Positions 26,424 through 29,677 of a DNA stretch of 29,677 bases are shown here, piece after piece. How positions within the stretch are numbered: position 1 is the first letter of the stretch; every line of letters starts with the position of its first letter. The notes under the pieces are model-generated. The model saw only the letters and a list, made by a program, of their open reading frames with translations. It ran no database searches and had not been told where the DNA came from. The DNA comes from an uncultured Alphaproteobacteria bacterium (GTDB lineage: Bacteria; Pseudomonadota; Alphaproteobacteria; Caulobacterales; Caulobacteraceae), in assembly GCA_937920085.1 (NCBI GenBank), contig CALETE010000002.1:1-29677 (forward strand), written 5' to 3'. A program made the translations under genes and the position numbers.

Positions 26424-27581
26424 ATGAATACCCTCGCCAAGCCGGCCATGCGTCCGGCTCGCCCCGAATTTTCCTCCGGCCCGTGCGCCAAGCGCCCCGG
26501 ATGGAGCCCCCAAAATCTCCAGAATGCTGTCCTGGGACGGTCTCATCGGTCCAAGCCCGGTAAGGCCCGGCTGAAGGACGCCATTGACCGCACCCGCCAG
26601 CTGCTGGAAGTGCCTGACGATTACCTGGTGGGCATTGTCCCCGGATCCGACACGGGCGCGGTTGAGATGGCCATGTGGTCCATGCTCGGCCCCAAGCCGA
26701 TCCAACTCCTGGCCTTCGAAAGCTTTGGCAAGGATTGGGTCACCGACGTGGTCAAGCAGCTGAAGCTGCCGGCCGAGGTGCTTGAAGCGCCCTATGGCGA
26801 ATTGCCTGATCTTTCTAAGGTCCGCCCTGACGCCGACCTGGTCTTCACCTGGAACGGCACCACCTCGGGCGTCCGCGTTCCCAACGCCGATTTCATTTCC
26901 GCTGAGCGGGAAGGCATCACCATCTGCGACGCCACCAGCGCCGCCTTTGCCCAAGACCTCGACTGGGCCAAGCTCGATGTGGTCACCTTCTCCTGGCAAA
27001 AGGCGCTTGGCGGTGAAGCCGCTCACGGCGTCCTGATCCTCTCGCCCAAGGCGGTCGCCCGGCTGGAAAGCTACACACCGGCCTGGCCCATGCCCAAGCT
27101 CTTCCGCATGACCAAGGGCGGCAAGGTGACGCTGGACCTGTTCGAAGGCGCCACCATCAACACCCCCTCCATGCTCTGCGTAGAAGACGCCGTCGACGCC
27201 CTGAAGTGGGCGGAGGCCATTGGCGGTCTCACCGAAATGCGCCGCCGGGCTGACGCCAATCTCGGCGCCCTGGCCGAATGGGTGGCCAAGACCCCCTGGG
27301 TGGAATTCCTGGCGGCCAATCCCGATCACAGGTCCAACACCTCGGTCTGCCTCAAGGTGGTGGACCCTCGGGTCACGGCCCTCTCGGCTGACGCCCAGGC
27401 CGACTTCGCCAAGAACCTTGCCTCCGCCCTCGAAAAGGAGGGCGTGGCCCTCGATGTCGGCGGCTATCGCGACGCCCCTCCCGGTTTGCGGATCTGGTGC
27501 GGCGCCACGGTCGAGACCTCTGACCTCGAAGCCCTGACCCCCTGGCTTGACTGGGCCTTCCAAGGCCTGATCCCCGCCTGA
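26424..27581 (+). CDS. serC: phosphoserine aminotransferase
   Basis: The PLP enzyme that converts 3-phosphohydroxypyruvate and glutamate to phosphoserine, the second step of serine synthesis; it may also act in pyridoxal phosphate synthesis. The 385 residues open with PEFSSGPCAKRPGWS, have GRSHRSKPGKARL, PGSDTGAVEMAMW, and ICDATSAAF, and carry the PLP-binding K193 in FSWQKALGGEAAHG. These features match the alphaproteobacterial/archaeal-type PSAT branch rather than the shorter E. coli form. A start at ATG 26409 would add five residues but lies within the ribosome site, so ATG 26424 is used. It is preceded by a structured leader and followed 103 bases later by serA. Base use becomes more GC-rich at third positions than in genes further left, as expected for a highly expressed gene. 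Confidence 0.97.
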   Translation: MNTLAKPAMRPARPEFSSGPCAKRPGWSPQNLQNAVLGRSHRSKPGKARLKDAIDRTRQLLEVPDDYLVGIVPGSDTGAVEMAMWSMLGPKPIQLLAFESFGKDWVTDVVKQLKLPAEVLEAPYGELPDLSKVRPDADLVFTWNGTTSGVRVPNADFISAEREGITICDATSAAFAQDLDWAKLDVVTFSWQKALGGEAAHGVLILSPKAVARLESYTPAWPMPKLFRMTKGGKVTLDLFEGATINTPSMLCVEDAVDALKWAEAIGGLTEMRRRADANLGALAEWVAKTPWVEFLAANPDHRSNTSVCLKVVDPRVTALSADAQADFAKNLASALEKEGVALDVGGYRDAPPGLRIWCGATVETSDLEALTPWLDWAFQGLIPA

Positions 27582-27684
27582 TCATCGATCTCTGCGCGTC
27601 CGCACACCGGGCGTGCCCATGGCTGTCTCGGCACTAGGTCCGACGGCGGCTGAAACATATTCCGAATCAAAAGGATAACCATCC

Positions 27685-29259
27685 ATGCCCCGCGTCCTCA
27701 TTGCCGACAAACTCTCCCCCGCCGCCATCGACATCTTCAAGCAGCGCGGCGTCGAAGCCGATGTGAAGACCGGCCTCTCCAAGGAAGAATTGCTCAAGAT
27801 CATCGGCGACTATGATGGTCTAGCCGTCCGCTCGGCCACCAAGGCCGACAAGGATGTCCTGGCCGCCGGTGTCAATCTCAAGGTCATTGGCCGGGCCGGC
27901 ATCGGCGTGGACAATGTCGATATTCCAGCTGCGACCTCCAAGGGGATCGTGGTGATGAACACCCCCTTCGGCAATTCCATCACCACCGCGGAACACGCCA
28001 TTGCCATGATGTTCGCCCTGGCCCGCCAGCTGCCCGCCGCTGACCAGTCGACCCAGGCCGGCAAGTGGGAAAAGAACCGCTTCATGGGCGTCGAGCTTTA
28101 CGCCAAGACCCTGGGCCTGATCGGCGCTGGCAATATCGGCGGCATTGTCGCCGACCGGGCCAACGGCCTGAAGATGAAGGTGGTTGCCTATGACCCCTTC
28201 CTCTCGGTGGAGCGGGCCGTGGAAATCGGCGTCGAAAAGGTCGAGCTGGAAGACCTCCTGGCCCGGGCCGATGTCATCACCCTGCACACCCCCCTCACCG
28301 ACAAGACCCGCAACATCCTGTCGGCCGACGCCTTGGCCAAGACCAAAAAGGGCGTGATGATCATCAACTGCGCCCGGGGCGGTCTGGTGGACGAAGCCGC
28401 CCTGCGCGCCGGTCTCGACTCCGGCCACATCGGCGGCGCGGCCTTTGACGTCTTCGTGGAAGAGCCGGCTAAGGACAATGTCCTGTTCGGCGCCGAGAAC
28501 TTTATCGCCACCCCGCACCTGGGCGCCTCCACCTTGGAAGCCCAGGAAAATGTCGCCCTGCAGGTGGCCGAGCAGATGAGCGACTACCTGCTCACCGGCG
28601 CCGTCACCAATGCCTTGAACAGCCCCTCGGTCACCGCCGATGAAGCGCCGAAGCTCAAGCCCTTCGTGGCCCTGGCCGAGCGCCTGGGCGCCTTCGCCGG
28701 CCAGATGGTCGACGTGGAGGTCAAGGCCATCGACATTGCCTATGAGGGTGAAGTCGCCAGCCTCAACACCCGTCCCCTGACCGCCGCCGCCCTGGCCGGT
28801 GTCATGCGGCCCATGCTGTCAGAGATCAACATGGTCTCGGCCCCCGCCGTGGCCAAGGAGCGGGGCATCACCGTCTCGGAGTCCAAGCAGGACGACAGCC
28901 CGATCTATGAAAGCCTGGTGCGCATCACCGTCACCACGGCCATGGGCAAGCGCTCCTTCGCAGGCTCTGTCATGGCCGGCACCCCGCGTATTATCGAGGT
29001 CAAGGGGATGGATCTCGACGCCCCGTTCGGCGGCGTCATGCTCTATGTGAACAACCTGGATAAGCCCGGCTTCATCGGCAATCTCGGCGCTCTGCTGGCC
29101 GACGCCAAGGTCAATATCGCCACCTTCAATCTGGGCCGGGTCTCGGCCGGCGAAGACGCCATCGCCCTGGTGGGTGTGGACCAGGATCCCGGCGAAGCCC
29201 TGGTCGCCAAGATTCGCGCCCTGCCCAACGTCAAGGAAGCCCGCACGCTGCGGTTCTAG
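27685..29259 (+). CDS. serA: D-3-phosphoglycerate dehydrogenase (long, ACT-containing form)
   Basis: The first enzyme of serine synthesis, oxidising 3-phosphoglycerate to 3-phosphohydroxypyruvate with NAD+. The 524 residues are the long (type I) form: split substrate-binding domain (about 1-100 and 285-310); Rossmann domain with LGLIGAGNIGG at 143-153 and the catalytic R231 (NCARGG) and H278 (TPHLGAST); the intervening allosteric-substrate-binding domain (about 315-445); and a C-terminal ACT domain (about 450-524, starting near VMLYVNNLDKPG), which usually binds serine for feedback inhibition. AAGGA at 27671-27675 is 9 bases upstream. The 103-base gap after serC holds a GAATC site (27664-27668) and no clear terminator, so serC-serA is probably one operon under the serC leader. 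Confidence 0.98.
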   Translation: MPRVLIADKLSPAAIDIFKQRGVEADVKTGLSKEELLKIIGDYDGLAVRSATKADKDVLAAGVNLKVIGRAGIGVDNVDIPAATSKGIVVMNTPFGNSITTAEHAIAMMFALARQLPAADQSTQAGKWEKNRFMGVELYAKTLGLIGAGNIGGIVADRANGLKMKVVAYDPFLSVERAVEIGVEKVELEDLLARADVITLHTPLTDKTRNILSADALAKTKKGVMIINCARGGLVDEAALRAGLDSGHIGGAAFDVFVEEPAKDNVLFGAENFIATPHLGASTLEAQENVALQVAEQMSDYLLTGAVTNALNSPSVTADEAPKLKPFVALAERLGAFAGQMVDVEVKAIDIAYEGEVASLNTRPLTAAALAGVMRPMLSEINMVSAPAVAKERGITVSESKQDDSPIYESLVRITVTTAMGKRSFAGSVMAGTPRIIEVKGMDLDAPFGGVMLYVNNLDKPGFIGNLGALLADAKVNIATFNLGRVSAGEDAIALVGVDQDPGEALVAKIRALPNVKEARTLRF

Positions 29260-29272
29260 TCAATCTAGTCAA
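29255..29272 (+). repeat. 9-bp tandem duplication over the serA stop codon
   Basis: TCTAGTCAA occurs twice without a gap (29255-29263 and 29264-29272). The first copy contains the serA TAG stop and the second puts another in-frame TAG nine bases later. Confidence 0.85.
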
Positions 29273-29301
29273 TAAAGTCTGGGGCATGGTATCATCAGGC
29301 C

Positions 29302-29677
29302 ATGTCCCAGACCCCTGCCCAACGGGCTGAGGCGGAACTGACCGCCTATGGCCTCAGCCTTCCCGAGACCGACCTGGCCCCGGGATTTGGCGTGACCCGC
29401 TATATGCGGGTGGCCGGCAAGGGCTTCGCTGTCTTCGGCGACAAGGCCGAGACGGATGACGACTTCTCCCTGACCGTGAAACTGCCCATCTCTGCGGAGA
29501 TGGTGGCGGACCTCTGGTTCGTCCGCGTGCGGCCCGGCTGGTACAAGCGAAACAACTGGATCATGGCCTGCTTCGGGCCCGGCGATGACGTCTTCGCCGA
29601 ACTCGACACCCTCAAGGCCTGGATGCTGCAGAGCTATGTGGCCATGGCGCCGAAGCGGTTGGGGAAGCTGGTGGCGG
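29302..29677 (+). CDS. MmcQ/YjbR family protein (partial, runs off window end)
   Basis: An open frame from ATG 29302 runs to the last base without a stop, giving 125 residues so far. It reads MSQTPAQRAEAELTAYGLSL, then LPETDLAPGFGVTRYMRVAGKGFAVFG, and later WFVRVRPGWYKRNNWIMACF. The order of 'LPE', 'R..KVxGKxFAxFG' and a late 'GWYxxxxW' element matches MmcQ/YjbR (CyaY-like fold, probable DNA-binding) proteins. The biochemical function of the family is unclear. There is no Shine-Dalgarno sequence, but TATCAT at 29290-29295 lies 6 bases before the ATG with a TAGTCA 18 bases further up, so a leaderless message from its own promoter is possible. Only the C-terminus is missing. Confidence 0.8.
   Translation, partial: MSQTPAQRAEAELTAYGLSLPETDLAPGFGVTRYMRVAGKGFAVFGDKAETDDDFSLTVKLPISAEMVADLWFVRVRPGWYKRNNWIMACFGPGDDVFAELDTLKAWMLQSYVAMAPKRLGKLVA

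Noticed and set aside
26397..27563. 388-codon open frame on the minus strand opposite serC
   Set aside because: It mirrors serC codon by codon in a GC-rich gene, its translation is low-complexity (Gly/Arg/His/Gln) with no known motif, and serC is certain.

Overview
The window is a dense stretch of core bacterial genes, moderately GC-rich, and looks like an alphaproteobacterium of the Caulobacterales (Caulobacter/Phenylobacterium-like). This rests on the TCA block sucC-sucD-sucA-sucB-(small membrane protein)-lpdA followed by xerC, a DUF484 gene, a transaldolase-like aldolase and priA; on a COQ9-family gene; on ftsH followed by folP; and on a serC-serA pair preceded by a structured leader like the alphaproteobacterial serC RNA motif. 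The placement is an inference from gene content and order; no rRNA marker is present.

Layout. 1-3.4 kb: one very large membrane protein joining a GH18-like domain, a NodB-type polysaccharide deacetylase and a GT2 glycosyltransferase. 3.5-11.8 kb: succinyl-CoA synthetase (sucCD), the three components of 2-oxoglutarate dehydrogenase (sucA, sucB, lpdA) and a small DUF2007-like membrane protein between sucB and lpdA, where a hairpin terminator and a new promoter appear to split the block. 11.8-14.1 kb, minus strand: fsa, a DUF484 gene and xerC, the last two overlapping by 4 bases. 14.2-20.1 kb: priA, a TerC-family membrane protein (minus), an acyltransferase-3 membrane protein, a secreted CHAP-domain protein and a CorA-type transporter. 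20.1-24.9 kb: COQ9 (minus) divergent from rpsU, then ftsH, folP and a convergent short-chain dehydrogenase. 24.9-29.7 kb: thiD overlapping a nucleotidyltransferase-like gene, the serC leader RNA, serC, serA and a truncated MmcQ/YjbR gene that runs off the end.

How the genes fit together. sucCDAB-lpdA carries 2-oxoglutarate to succinate. serC and serA supply the first two steps of serine synthesis. folP and thiD belong to folate and thiamine synthesis. priA, xerC and DUF484 concern replication restart and chromosome dimer resolution. ftsH, the CHAP protein, the acyltransferase and the GH18/NodB/GT2 protein act at the envelope. Genes are tightly packed: four tail-to-tail pairs abut or overlap, and no stretch over 300 bases lacks a gene.

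I saw no mobile element, CRISPR array, tRNA or prophage, and nothing I would call a new multi-gene system. The observations most worth a second look are a PriA that has lost three of the four cysteines of one zinc site with all spacings preserved, an rpsU gene whose best-supported start codon is CTG, the GH18-NodB-GT2 fusion, and the serC leader RNA.
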